64,000 bases of DNA from Fusarium oxysporum f. sp. lycopersici 4287 (GCF_000149955.1 NC_030988.1:631774-695773); one strand, 5' to 3'. Shown: positions 43,369 to 55,613, counted from the stretch's first letter. Numbers and translations are program-made. Notes: generated by a model not told the origin, from the letters alone.

Positions 43369-43833
43369 TGTGTTGACTTCTGTCAATTTGTGGGAACTAA
43401 GTGTGAGTAGAGAATGAAAATGGCGATGAGAGGTGAAAAGTTGTTATACAGTTCGCAGTGAACGCTGGTTCTTATAGGTCAGAATATCATGAAAAACTTG
43501 GAAAGCATACGAACAGTGGGTTTAATGGCACGTCAAGTAGTAGCAGCTGCCTTCATTCCTATCGAGGCTTTGACTTGCTGCGCCCAAGTTATCATCTTGT
43601 TCCATCCATCCCCGGCTTGAAACTGGCCAGTGGCCTTTTCACATCGCCTCATTTCAGCCACCGAAGTGAGTTTCACGACCGATATGTGACCATTTCTGGG
43701 GATGTGTGCCATGTTGGATACCCATTTTCGTCTATCTGAGGCAGCCCTACCCCCAGAGCGGAAGGTGAGGTTACCATGCTTTGTTTCCTGCGCTGTGTCG
43801 TCCACTTGACACACCAGACGTGGAGGGACAGCA

Positions 43834-44310
43834 CTGAGCACTTGCACCTTCAGCTTGGACAACAATGCTCTTTGTAAAGTCTAAGGTGGGGCATCTAGAT
43901 ACATGGATGTACTTTGTAAGTCGAACTTTTGTCAGAAACAGGCTGATCTATGAGTGCATAAGCAATTTCTGACTGAATGAATAAAGTACTTCGAAGTACC
44001 GCTGGTGCCTGCAAATGCGGGACGCGGATCCGGGAAAGTGGAGACAAATCAGCAGTGCGAATCTTGAGTACAGTGCTGAACACCTCCACCCTCCGCTTCA
44101 AAACAACATTCTCTTTATGAAATCCAGAGTGGAGACACTTCGGTACATAAATTTACCTAGCAAGCAATTATTTTGTCTGAATTTGGCTGTATTATGCGTG
44201 CGTAAGCAATTTTTGAATGCGTGAAAGAAGTACCCAGAAGTAGCGCTCTTGCCTAGAAAATCTGGGGGAGTGGAGACAAGTCAGCAGTGCGAGATAGAAG
44301 TACCCTTTCC
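43834..44310. repeat. Diverged tandem duplication, two units of about 240 bp
   Basis: Unit 1 (about 43834-44076) and unit 2 (about 44077-44310) share gctga(g/a)cac(t)t(c)caccttc...aacaatgctcttt, then gtgcataagcaatttctga and, near the end, gggaaagtggagacaaatca / gggggagtggagacaagtca with gcagtgcga. The units are clearly homologous with many substitutions. No inverted ends seen and no coding potential assigned. Confidence 0.65.
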
Positions 44311-45028
44311 AGGCATAGACCCGGTAAGTACTTTGAGGAGCGAAAGCCAAACTAAGTCCCAGCGCGTACACCGTGTCTAGAGTACATATATTTGAGATAT
44401 GGAAACATCCTTCATTAAGAACGATTGTTGTAGGAGAGGATGCTATCGGTGTTCAATACTGTACTCTCGCGCTTATAAGCGCATTGGTATGTGTACGTCC
44501 AGTTGGATCATGAGCGTACACAGTACGGATAGCTACTTATGCTTGGCATGTAGAGTTTCTGCTCCATATTGGACATACATGCTCACAAAGCGCAATGAAG
44601 CAGAAAATCAATCACATCCTTTTTCTCCATATGTAGACCTTGTCTCATGACGTCCGGAACGAGACCTTACACGATTACTGCGAAAGTGGCTGGACTCTGG
44701 CCTTGGGACCTTGATAACACAGACACAATTCCTTGTCTACCGCGCAAAAGACAGGCGCCCCACACAAGGCAAATTTCTCAATGCAAAGGTCCGTCCGCAT
44801 CGTCATGCTACACGCTGACCGCATCACTTGTAATCTGTCAAAATAAACCATGAGGCTATTTCGACCCATAGGAATAATATCTAGTTCCCAGAGGCCAAAA
44901 AAGACCCAAAGGCTATGGCGGAATTAGGCTACGGGAATTTGTTACAAGCTTGGCCTATATATGTACAGCTTTGTGTAGATTATCAGATCATATGTCCCTC
45001 CTGTCCGGGCTGCGAAGCGGAGATTCAC
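44311..45028. other. Intergenic, upstream of a small cysteine protein
   Basis: A co-frame ATG at 44915 would extend the next gene by 38 codons. The paralog at 47226 begins at the internal methionine, so this stretch is more likely leader. Otherwise nothing recognised. Confidence 0.4.
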
Positions 45029-45259
45029 ATGGCTTATCCTCAGGCAGCTATCAAGAAAGTTCGTTGCCTCAGATGCGGACGCGAGATTGAGATGACGAGT
45101 ACCGACGAAGATGCGGTGGTGTTCATCAGCTATAATCTCCAATACTGTAATGGTTGCGCTGAGATTACAGGCCATCCCGGGCGACCATCCGCCCGTGTGC
45201 GGAAGCCTGAAGCCGTGGCCAGCTCAAGCACATCACCTGCGAGAACTCTATCTGGATAG
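45029..45259 (+). CDS. Small cysteine-motif protein, paralog 1
   Basis: Taken from ATG 45029 (MAYPQAAIKKVRCLRCGREI), 77 aa, by comparison with its paralog at 47226; an earlier in-frame ATG at 44915 is possible. Shared features: MA(Y/F)PQA start, RC...C pair (RCLRC), IEMTSTD, a hydrophobic VFISYNLQYCNGCA with a second CX2C, then GH. Four cysteines in two pairs suggest a small zinc ribbon. The Ser/Arg-rich tail is short. No known family. Function unknown. Confidence 0.6.
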   Translation: MAYPQAAIKKVRCLRCGREIEMTSTDEDAVVFISYNLQYCNGCAEITGHPGRPSARVRKPEAVASSSTSPARTLSG

Positions 45260-46796
45260 CGGGCGAGAACTAATTTCTTGCCGTCATTGAGAGCGCAAGT
45301 CACATATCTCCTCTCAGGTTATAAGAGGAAACAATGGGGCCGAATTCCGAGTAAGGTTCACGAAGGCCAGGTCATTGTATCTATGATGTGCACCATATTG
45401 GTCGCCCCCCCCCTTCAGTCCCAACAGAAATGCATGGTACTGTCAGAAATTACGTTTATTCTGTTCATTGATGTAAATTTGTGTATTCATGTTGTCATTT
45501 TGTCGAGATTCTGCCCCTTGGAGAGTTTGCTATTTTGGCAGGTAATCTGAAGTATCCCCCCTTGCATATGATACTACTCCAATACTTGTTCAACAGGTAT
45601 CAAATTCTACTTTATGGACGTCAACTTGTTAGAGGCCGTGATTGGCTGAGTATTAGACAAAAGTCTACAGACTGTGTGACTAATCGGCTCTCGTCGCATG
45701 TTAATCTCATTGCTTGTCTTGCCGTTGTGGGCAACGGTTTGGATTGGACAACGGTTTGGTTTGGGGCCGCCATCTTGTATTTAGTCTTCTGAAAGTTTTG
45801 GGCCGTAGTAGCCCTACGCATCTGTTGCATCCGTGGACGACATAGTGGCGCATGATTCTATACATACGTTGATGGTATCGAGACATGTTGCTAGGCCTTG
45901 GACTGGGACATAGTAACTGGTTGAGGCACTCATAGTCGCCAATAAACGGAAACAGAGTGAAGCTTAACTAGCTTCCATCCGACAGCGAGCTCAAAATTCA
46001 GAAAGCAGCCAAGATGTCAGCACGCCACGCCACCGAGCCATATATGACGTGGCTACAGCCAAGACTACAGTCCTCAATCGGACAAGGGCAGATCTACGAA
46101 GAGAGAAGAAGCTACCAGACGGAGTTGGTGGGCGTTCTAGAATGGTTGATCCAGGACTGTCCGGCAAACATACTCGGCTGTTATACGATTAGATATTGTG
46201 GCAAGAGGCTAGCATACTGGCTCAACTTAGAACCGGCATGACACGGTTGAATGGTTATCTATATCCCATCAGGGCCGCACGTCGGATGAAGGCCCGTCCG
46301 GTTGTGCAAGAGAAACGGCAGAGTACTTCCTCTTCCAATGCATAAAGTGGACGGCACAACGCAAAGAGATGTGACAAACCTAGGAGACAAAACTCTATCA
46401 GATGGATAGAAATGGACACTAGACATGGACGCTGTGCGATCTACAATCAGGACCGCAATTTCTACCGGCCGCTTGGAACAGAGATGACAGGAACACCACT
46501 ATGTAGTACAGTAGCTTTTCATTTACACTAAGCGATCATCCCCAACGCCCTCAAATAACTAGCTGCGGGTATCCCTCCAGCTGTCGAAACTAGGAAACTG
46601 AATAGTTGGAGGAGCTGGGCTTCGTTGACCTACTGCTGCTAATGATCACGGGCATAAAGAAGATAATGGATGACTGGAATGGAAGAAAGTAATAAACAAC
46701 AGCACGGGCTTTGCCCGATCAAGGCATCTAGTGACGTAGTACATGTATTATTAGCTCATAGAGCCCTCTAGGCGTTATCCTATCGGGCGTAACATA
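45260..46796. other. Mostly gene-free; contains a LINE relic
   Basis: Apart from the LINE remnant at 46014-46490 nothing is recognised. A frame at 45481-45792 is a low-complexity shadow. Confidence 0.4.
46014..46490 (+). pseudogene. Degenerate LINE (non-LTR retrotransposon) ORF2 C-terminal fragment
   Basis: After a frame starting MSARHATEPYMTWLQPRLQS and reading LVGVLEWLIQDCPANILGCY, sequence in shifting frames gives MTRLNGYLYPIRAA, then CARETAEYFLFQCIKWTAQR-KEM and MDAVRSTIRTAISTGRLEQR. The CxxxARET...FLF.C..WT.QR.EM signature is the C-terminal zinc-knuckle region of fungal Tad/I-type LINE reverse transcriptases, and the DAVR..I..AI.TGRL end follows in those elements. Several frameshifts and stops, no reverse transcriptase core: an old 5'-truncated copy. 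Confidence 0.65.
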
Positions 46797-46959
46797 CAGG
46801 GATGACCGAAAGGAGTGTCCACGTTTCGCTGGTGTAAAAGGACTACACGAACCTATTCCGGACAGGAATACTACTTTACGACGCGTGGTGGCGGCACCCA
46901 CGGTCTACAACGATTCCATCAAAGCTGAGGAAGGCGGACACTCCTTTCGGCTCTCCCTG
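46797..46959. mobile_element. MITE family B, copy 2 (163 bp)
   Basis: Ends CAGGGATGACCGAAAGGAGT and, reverse-complemented, CAGGGAGAGCCGAAAGGAGT, flanked by TA at 46795-46796 and 46960-46961. Same length as copy 1, inverted relative to it, with shared interior (gtggcggcacccacggtctacaac). Confidence 0.87.
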
Positions 46960-47070
46960 TATCACGAACATGACTCATATATACTGTAGCAAAGCCTGAC
47001 TGAAACCGTCGAGTTGAAACATCCGTTCCCGGCCCAACATGGAAAGCAACCTATTTTCTATTTGTAACGT

Positions 47071-47145
47071 GATATCCCTGTCCGGAAAAGGTCCATGTGA
47101 TCTTTTGGCATCAGCGAAACGCAAGCACTCTTTTCTATCACCCCT
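47071..47145. repeat. Decayed partial copy of MITE family B
   Basis: Reads tatccctgtccggaaaaggt ... catcagcgaaacgcaagcac tcttttctatca, matching with many changes the right half of copy 1 (aatcctgtctggaatgggtc ... caccagcgaagcgcggacac tcctttcgatca). Only one end remains. Confidence 0.5.
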
Positions 47146-47225
47146 TTCATTGTCTCTCACATGTTTATAAACCCCGCATGCTCTTACCTAGTTCCTTTAC
47201 TCCCAGGAGACTTGAGAGTACCAGA

Positions 47226-47657
47226 ATGGCTTTTCCGCAAGCCCCAGTCCATGAGTTCCGTTGTTTCAATTACAAATGCCCTAATCACATTGAAATGACT
47301 TCCACTGATCGCAGTGCAGCTCCCAGCCTAGGGTATACTGACGAAGGTGTATACATTAGCAGAAACATCTATTATTGTCATCGGTGCGCCGTGAAATTTG
47401 GTCATGAGAACAGTCCCGTCATCCGTAGACAACATGCCCAGACAAACCCTGTCAGGTCACAAACCAATTTAGAAGCCAAATGTGAAGGACAGCGGGCTGA
47501 ATCAAGCACGAAAGCGGCCAATGAGCTTCAGTCTATTGGGGGCACCAATGTGCCCAAAAGACACGCAACCAAGGGACGCCCGTGGTTTATACGATATTTG
47601 CAGAGATACATTGCCCCCAATATGAGGATGATTAAAAAACAGCGAAAAGCGTTTTAG
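47226..47657 (+). CDS. Small cysteine-motif protein, paralog 2
   Basis: ATG 47226, 143 aa: MAFPQAPVHEFRCFNYKCPN, then HIEMTSTDRSA, VYISRNIYYCHRCAVKFGHE, and a basic C-terminal extension of about 75 residues ending RMIKKQRKAF. It keeps the same order of MA.PQA, RC..C, IEMTSTD, IS.N..YC..CA and GH as paralog 1 but has 12 extra residues in the central loop and a longer basic tail. Two cysteine pairs suggest one zinc ribbon; the basic tail suggests nucleic-acid or nuclear association. These are inferences. Promoter-proximal MITE-B remnants lie just upstream. Confidence 0.6.
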   Translation: MAFPQAPVHEFRCFNYKCPNHIEMTSTDRSAAPSLGYTDEGVYISRNIYYCHRCAVKFGHENSPVIRRQHAQTNPVRSQTNLEAKCEGQRAESSTKAANELQSIGGTNVPKRHATKGRPWFIRYLQRYIAPNMRMIKKQRKAF

Positions 47658-49500
47658 GAACCAGACAATATGGTCATGAATCTAAGCCTAATAAATCAGT
47701 TGAAATACAAAACGACCGTTTAAGAAGCGAAGTTTTGATTACTTGTCTTTCAATGAGCAGAGAGCAGGTATTCAGCGAAGCTGCTGCACTGATATATGTG
47801 TGACTGAGTGACAATTGATGCCTTTCTGCTCCCTATGGTAAGAACCTAGTCATTAAGACGGCTCATGAGATACAGTGAGGTATCTAGAATTCATAAATCC
47901 AGAAAAGTGCATTCAGTTGCAAGCCAAATCCACTGTAAGACCAGAGGAGCAGTTTAATTTTATGTTTGCGGGGTTACGTAGCACTGTGGGAAGTAAGCAA
48001 ATCACGTCTACAAACAGATCTCCTCGCTATTCTCGAGTTAAAACATTCGAAGAAACCTAGACCACAAAACCAGATTTTGAATCCCTTCACGGATGACACC
48101 GTTAGATATTTCCAGTTTTAGCAACTATCAGTTATACCTAGCGGCGATCGGATAATATGCTTCTCTTACTACCTTATAGCTAGCGTTTAGTAGCCGGACC
48201 GAGTGGCTAGAAGTTCCATACTTGGCATGTATACATACATAACTCTACGGAAGCTTTATTTGATTCTAGAGGGCAAGTGCGCGAGTGCGGGACTTTCTTC
48301 CGGGTATCGTGGACAGTAGCGCCCTGTAAGTCTTTTCTTGGCTTCACGCCTAGACACAAATTTCAAAGATGCCTCGATATATGGACAGTCTCAAGATGCC
48401 GTGACCGGGAGGCGATGGAGTATATCAAGGACATTGTCTATGCATGGCTATGTACTACATGTACTCCGAGTTATATTCCAGAGGCTGATGAGAGTGTGCA
48501 AAATGAAAACCAAATGTAGACGACTTGGTATATTATGGGAGTGGCCTAACAACGCCAACCGGATGAGCAAACGCCCGAATTCTCATTTACCCTATGACAG
48601 AGTTCTCAGCTACTGCCGAACTACTGTTGACCGCCACGTAATAGAGCAGAGTAATGACGACATACAGAAACTATAAGATCCCAAAGCTCACCGGATGCTC
48701 AAGACCCTAGGCTGCGAGAGGCACAACGTAACTAGTGCCATAGCAAATCTTGCTCCATTTTGGGGTCTGTGATGTGCCTCCGCTAATCAAATCAGGAATT
48801 ACATCTCACATACGTCAGGATCGCTTATCGACGTCCAGGATGAATGTCAGCTCCGCACCCAGCTTCTGTTGCGCGCGCACTCGGAATCATTGTCTAGCAA
48901 ACAGCAGTGAGAAGGGGGGTGAAGAGTGTGCCATCGAGGAAGATGAGGGGATGACCTGCGAGGTTGCTTCGAGCCTGGGTGTGAAGATGCGAGGCCCCTT
49001 CTCGAGCTCTTCTAAGTCTCTTCTTACGGAGCTCTTGATGCTCGAACAGGAAAATACACACAAGGCAAATCAAGGCGGAGAACAACACAAATCTGGACAG
49101 AAGCATTCGACACATACTTAGGGCTTATAGTGGATATCCTTTCTTTCCCTGGCCTTTCTTTGTCCTTTGTCTGGCTTACGGGGCTCAAACCCGTTTTGGA
49201 TATCTTGGCACGACTGCACGAGTTTGCAAATCTCCTACTATACCTTGCCATGGTATATATAATGCTTGCCGTCCTGACCTCCCTTCCCTCCCTGTCTACA
49301 GCACTCTGTACTCTCCCCTTTTTCTATACTGTACCTAAAATCCTGTCTCATTCTTTAAGAGCGACCAAGAAACACCGCCTTTCGCCTACGTTCTTGCGGG
49401 ACGTTTGCTTCTCTTATATACAGCATTTAATTTACCTCTTTTTTCATCCGTCACCGGTAAACAACAAGGAACAGATTCCAGACCCGAGGACAGACGCAGC
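47658..49500. other. Gene-free stretch
   Basis: Short plus-strand frames (47875-48060, 48277-48676, 48840-49121) are not supported by any motif. No structural repeat was found. Confidence 0.4.
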
Positions 49501-50001
49501 ATGGGGCATAAGTGCCTGTTAGTGTTCTCTGGTATATCCAAGACCATACCAGATCTTCGCAAGTTATACAGAAATGTTTGCAAGGAACTCGATCGCGTTT
49601 TAGAGACACCTACGTTTCTCTTCCTCCTAGATAAGAAGAAACGCAAGTTTCTATTAGGTATATGGGGACACGGTGATCATGGCGGTTACCATCGTATTGC
49701 TGGTAATACTCAGTACTTTTTTGTGCTGTTTGTGGAGGATCGTTGCGATACAATTAAGGAAGCAGATCTCGAAATGGCCATCTCAAAAGCTTCCGCTTCC
49801 TGTTGGTCATATGATCAATTCATACGTCACCCCCCAACTCTTAATTGTTATGGGGACGAATTTGTGAAGTGCTATACAGAGCCGACCAAGAATTCGGACG
49901 GTCCAAAACCGCAGATTGGAAAGCTATCGAAAATTCAAAGACAAGCTAAAGGCTTACCAGAGCTCAGGATAGGTAAATCCAAGCCATCAGCTCTGACATG
50001 A
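49501..50001 (+). CDS. Hypothetical protein, 166 aa
   Basis: ATG 49501 (MGHKCLLVFSGISKTIPDLR); the frame extends upstream only to TTG. Contains KLYRNVCKELDRVLETPTFL, FLLDKKKRKFLLGIWGHGDH, GGYHRIAGNTQYFFVLFVED and a Lys-rich end. No signal peptide and no recognised domain; the HGDHGGYHRIAG turn is distinctive. The frame is uninterrupted, so the gene may be real. Confidence 0.45.
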   Translation: MGHKCLLVFSGISKTIPDLRKLYRNVCKELDRVLETPTFLFLLDKKKRKFLLGIWGHGDHGGYHRIAGNTQYFFVLFVEDRCDTIKEADLEMAISKASASCWSYDQFIRHPPTLNCYGDEFVKCYTEPTKNSDGPKPQIGKLSKIQRQAKGLPELRIGKSKPSALT

Positions 50002-50383
50002 ATGCGGGTTGGAGTGGGCCACTCTTGTCTGTTGTAGGCTCAGAGACGGTCGTCCGGTTTCCGCGCCAAAACTTGCTGTTCTCATTCAACTCAGTTCAAG
50101 ATTCGGGGAGTTGACGACAATATCGGATTTTAGACATGGACATAGATGCTTTAAGTGTGATGAAATGGTCTATACGGCTCCTTTCCTTCTTTACAAACAA
50201 AATAGAAACAAAAATACAAATGCCTTATACTTTACGCTACACAGTACCTCCTTTTTTTTTGTTTGTTTCCTCTTTCATACTGTTCCTTATTTTTTCACTC
50301 CTGTGATCTTCTCACATCCTGCCCGAAGAATTCATGTCATTTACATTTTTCTCTGATTGTTTCCTCCCGTAATCGCAGACGTT
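50002..50383. other. Upstream region of the sulfatase-like gene
   Basis: Pyrimidine-rich tracts (cctcctttttttttgtttg near 50248) precede the ATG at 50384, as often seen in strong fungal promoters. No gene. Confidence 0.45.
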
Positions 50384-53106
50384 ATGTTTGCGACGTTTGT
50401 TCCCTTTTGCTATTCTATAATCTTTGTTTCGTTGACGCTTACGAAGCTGGTCCACCTTGCAATCCACTTCAAGACAGTACCACCAAGCGCTTTCATTCTT
50501 TTCCTACCGTCGCTCTTTTTCCCTGATGTTCTGTTCCTTTGCGTGTCACGCCTGGCTCTACGGCAGCAGAAGGGCGTATTTTCCGCCGGAGCTTGTGCTT
50601 TGGGTGTCATTTTCTCGCACGTTATCCTGGCTGTGTCATTCGGGCATCGCTAATAGTCCTAGATCTGTTCTTCTAGTCGCGTCGGCGTCACAACTCGGCT
50701 TCTCTTACTCAACAGGTGGTGAATTTAAATGGTCTGATGCGATAAGCTATGCTGGCGATAAAAATGGGATAAAGATCCTTTTCAGCGGCTTCGAGTCTGT
50801 CCTTGCTGCTGGAGCTCTTATTGTCGTCGTTGCTTGGTTTGCGAAGTGGCATATCTACAACGTTGTTGGCTCACTGATGACAACGGTTCGGGCACTGATT
50901 ATACACGGTTCATTCCTCTTTCACTTATGTTTCAATTTATGCTGACAATTTCTCAGTCTGGCGGTCCATTCGAAACAGGGCCCTCCGGTCCTCCATGTCT
51001 CCTTATCACTCGAACAGCGGATCCGATGACATAGAAGGCGAGGCAAAAGGCGCACGGCTCACCGTTGGTATACAAAAGAAGTCACGAACAAAGCCTAGAA
51101 CGCCAGTCGCGCTCGTCGTTATGGCCGTCTTCCTCGCTATCACCACGGCGCTCCGACCAGCTGTTCCATATACAATGATGTCCATGACGCTGCCTCTCGC
51201 TGTGCTCAAGTTATTCACGTCTTCATCGAAGCTATGCGACGACGGCGTTGGCGGCAATTGGCCTCTTTCTGGTGTCATCTCTCCTGAGAAATGGGAAAAC
51301 CCTAAGGGACGATTTCCTGGTTGGACTCCTGGTAATAACGGCGACGCTGCACGAAAGTACCGAGAAACAGTTCCAGGATGGCTGCCGACCGACATCCCCC
51401 CTGGCTTTACCAAATGGGCCTTTGAGGGGAACAAAACCATTCAAGAATCTGGGCCAAAGCATGACAATACCTGCGGAGTCTCTGAAGTTGACGACACCTT
51501 CTACAATCCCGTTCTAGACCCACTCAAAATCTCTAACCTCGATAATGACATCCTCGACGTGCTGCGAGACACCCTCAGAGGCGGAGGCGTCAAGATCAGG
51601 CATGTAGCTCTCATCATGTTGGAAAGCTACCGGGAAGAACTCTTCCCTTTACAACAGGGCTCCGAATATCACAAGCTCATCCTCAAGTCGCACGAGGGTG
51701 ACGACGAAGATGATGTCAACGAGATGTTGTCTCATCTTAGCCCCGTCGCTGAGAGAGTCACCGGCAAGTCGGGAAACTGGAAGAGAAAGGACGGCTCAGC
51801 TTATGAAGACGTGGCGATTCGGCAATGGAACGATACAACAAAGGATGGGTACGGAGGTATCAATGTTGTTGGTGGTTTCACCACGTCGTCACTATCGCTC
51901 AAGAGTATGGCTGCTATTCACTGCGGTACCTGGTCCATGCCTGTTGATGGTTTTGAGGAGTCGGAGACGGAGGCTTACCAGGCTTGCATTCCTCAATTGT
52001 TAAACTTCTTCAACAAGCTCAAAAACGACGAAAAGAAGTCAAAGGGCTTCTTACACCAGAAATGGTATCCGGCTTTCTTCCAGTCTATCACCGACGGTTA
52101 TGATCGACAGGACAAGTTCACCAAGAAGATCGGATTCGAGCACGTCATCACCCGGGATCACCTTGAGAAGTACCGTAGGCAGGGTGAAGAACTCGAGGAG
52201 ATCAACTACTTCGGTTTCGCCGAGACATCACTCAGGCGTCACATCCATGAGTATCTAAAGCACGTGAGGGACGAGGGCAGGCGCATGTTCTTTTCCCACT
52301 TCACCAGCACAACGCACCATCCCTGGGGCGTACCCAGCTCATTCGAGACCACTGACTATCTCAAGACTGATGGAAAGATGAAGTGGCACGTGGATTTTAA
52401 CAACTATCTCAACGCAATGCGATTCACCGATGCTTGGCTGGGCGAGTTGCTCCAGACATTTGATGACTACGGTGTGTCGAACGAGACGTTGGTGGTGCTT
52501 GTCGGTGACCATGGGCAGGCTTTCAAGGAGGATCAAAACTCCAAGATTGGAACCTATGAGAACGGCCATGTCAGCAACTTCCGTGTACCTATTACTTTCC
52601 GTCATCCCTACTTACCCCGCGTCCAATATAACGCTAACGCAACATCGCTCTCCATCCTACCGACGATCCTAGACCTCCTCATTCACACCGGCTCTCTCAA
52701 TGAGGAGGACGGAGACGTTGCATCAGACCTTATCCACGACTACGAAGGCCAATCGCTCATCCGGCCGTATAAAAGCGTGCACAATGGCCGCCGAGCATGG
52801 AACTTTGGTATTGTCAATGGTGGGGGAAGCATGTTATCCATGACATCTGCCGACGCACCATGGCGCATCGTGATTCCGCTGGATGATTCGACACAATATA
52901 GGTTCACGGACGTGAAACACGATCCTCTAGAACGAAATCCCTTAGAGAATTGGACTCTCGAGCAACTGAAGGTTGCTGTTGAGAATACGTTTGGGCACGG
53001 GGCTTCGACGTGGGCTGCTGAAGCGAATGCTGTGTCGAAGTGGTGGGGACATGAGACGAAGCGATTATGGGGATATAACCCTTCAGCAACCAAGGGAATG
53101 TCATGA
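50384..53106 (+). CDS. LTA-synthase/sulfatase-family integral membrane protein
   Basis: Alkaline-phosphatase-superfamily enzyme with an N-terminal membrane domain. Start ATG 50384 (MFATFVPFCYSIIFVSLTLT). Exons 50384-50603, 50677-50907 and 50957-53106 give about 866 aa. Intron 2 (50908-50956, GTTCAT...TTTCTCAG, branch GCTGAC) is firm; intron 1 (50604-50676, GTGTCA...TTCTTCTAG, branch GCTAAT) is my best fit and removes part of a hydrophobic stretch. Membrane segments occur around LILFLPSLFFPDVLFLCVSR-like, VLAAGALIVVVAWFAKW and PVALVVMAVFLAITTALR regions. The catalytic domain shows HVALIMLESYREELFPLQ (metal-ligand Glu), GGFTTSSLSLKSMAA (probable nucleophile Thr), FFSHFTSTTHHPWG and LVVLVGDHGQAF. 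The substrate in fungi is unknown; the lumenal face of ER/Golgi or plasma membrane is likely. Complete and intact. Confidence 0.85.
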
Positions 53107-55279
53107 TGGCATTCATAGTACTGATCAGAATCGCCGGTTCATTTTCTTCTCCATCTTCATTATTTATAATATTTGGTTTTTCTCATTCCCTCATCTACTT
53201 CCTTTTCCTTCTGCTTCACAATTCATTCGGGCGGTCTATCTCTACTGGGATATACAAGAGCGCCGAGTAGAGGTGATACTGAAAATCCTTGGCAAGATAT
53301 GGAGTACGTATTGACAGCATGGAGCTGGGGCTTAACCATAGAAACCCAGCTGACACTGACGAAGAGTATGTGGACTTATCATATAATGTAAGATAACCGG
53401 CTGTTTCATCTAAGTCGCTTTGATGCACCTGGACTGAGTTCATGCATGTACAGCATTCATTCCTCCATTTGTCAATACTTTAGTACTTGAGCTTCCTCAC
53501 ATTTGAGACTTTCACGTTGCGATCGCCATTTGGTCGGTCAACTTGAACCAATCATTTCGTCCCACCTTGCCCCGCTGCGCCGTTTTCGGGCTGAATCACC
53601 GTAATAACAATCATGCGACTGCTTGTAACAACAATTTATGGACGACAGTAGACGCAGTCGCATACAGCAACATAGCGACCCTTTTCACCCAAGTCAAAGC
53701 TACCGCTCAACGTGATGCTATCTGCAGAGTCGACCGTACACTAACTAAACTCAACCCAAGACAATCCGCAACCAGAATTTGATCCATCTGCGGCCACTTC
53801 ACTCGATCATGACGAGGACCCATACATCGAAAAAGACGACTTCTGACACCTCCTGCAGAAGATTGTACTCAAGACCCCCTATCTTCTCAGATGGTTCCCC
53901 AGGATAGCCCCCATGACCGGGGGGATAGGCCCGCAACTCCGATCATCCCCAAAATGGAATCGACGTGACGACGATTACGAATAAGATCAGGACGCGGATG
54001 GTAGCACCACGCCACAGCAAGCATCGGACTGTGGTGGTTTACACAGGTCGAGGGCGGTGAGATGTCGCAAAAGATCCTCTCCAACTCGTACCTCAGCTTG
54101 TTCAACTAGCAGGACGCTACATAGTTCTATCATCGAACGATGATGAAGTTATGATTCGGCGACTCGGAATCGGTGAGGCGCTACACCCGGCTGTGCTTAG
54201 AAACATATTTTTGAAGGTTAGTAAGTGGTCAGCGTGGTAGGGGCCTCTAGGTCCAAATATACGTACGGTACGCAGTCATGATCTATCGAGATATTGATTA
54301 GACGAAGATGACGTCTACGCCAAAGTGCCATATGATTCCGACAGTGTTGTATACTGGAATTTATTTGTAGTAAGATGGAGTTTAAAAGGGAATGTTTTAA
54401 ACCAGCCATGCTGAGTTTACTTGCAGCTTTGACTCAAGGCAGAGCCGATATATATCAGTCTGGAGACCAAGAAATTGGGTAACACTGAAGCTGGCGCGAC
54501 TTTGCAAATGGGTACATAGCAAGCTGCACAGTAGAACTTCAGATACTTGTGGACGTAGTTAGGATCAGGGACACATGCTGAAGTTGCTCTAAACAAGCTT
54601 GGCATACTGCTAGATATCATTACTCGTGGCCATCAATGGAGCTTCGCGGCGACCAGCCAAGATGGTAGAACAGTGAGTATTCTTTCTCTCCTCAGTCCAT
54701 GGTGTGGAAGATAGCCGCAGCCGTACAGCTCACAGGCTACTGACGATTACAGATTCTCTGGGCCAGATTTCCGCTCTATGGCAGGGACGTATATGACTGC
54801 TCTGGGCAAGCAGTATCTACGAGGTTGAAACGCAAATGGATATTGGGCATGTTTGAAAAGAAACATTCTGGATCTCATGCACGACGATGACATTCAAACG
54901 AGAAGAAGAAGCCTAGAGACATCTACGAACAGTTTTGATAGCGAGGCTCTGGAGCAAATCATCCACCCACTTCCTGAGGACAAGAGGGTGTGAACATTAG
55001 TTGTAAGCATTGGTCAACAGCTCTGCCAATACATGATAGCGATCCCAACACCAACTCCTTTGCGTACATTAATTGTTTTCTTTATTATTTCATCATCAAC
55101 TCATAACCTCTGATTGGTATTGAGTGTCAAGGAGAGGAATGTAGAACACTGTAGCTTATATATAGGATAGTACACTCTATAGAATTCACGGGAGCTCCGG
55201 TACATCACTTATGCTGGATGAACGTTTCAAGAGATTACTGACGTCTCCGCTAGGGGAAGCAGTACAGCGGTGAACATCA
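53107..55279. other. Gene-free stretch before the paralog array
   Basis: No recognisable gene. Between 54640 and 54990 the plus strand shows splice-like motifs (gtgagtatt...ctcctcag) and a basic coding-like patch (STRLKRKWILGMFEKKHSGS), suggesting a decayed gene I cannot identify. Confidence 0.35.
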
Positions 55280-55613
55280 GCCTATGTCTGATAGAATGCC
55301 TGCTAACGGAAGAGAGCTATGTACTCGATGGGTCCCCTCCAGTTTAAGCTTTAATGAGAGCATCGTATTTTAAGGCGGGAAGTGTTCCATACTAAGATCA
55401 ACCGTATTATCCTCAATATCAGCCACACTTCTTCTCCCCTTGAACAGAACATGTCGCATTTTAGTCTTTCGTCTTCTTTTTATCGTTTTGACTTAAAGTC
55501 ATCTATCTGAGACACGCTACATCTACACTTAAGGAGAGGTATATACATATATAAACTACGACATATCTCAATATTTACCGTTTGTTTAAATTATTCACCT
55601 TTGTGTCATAACC

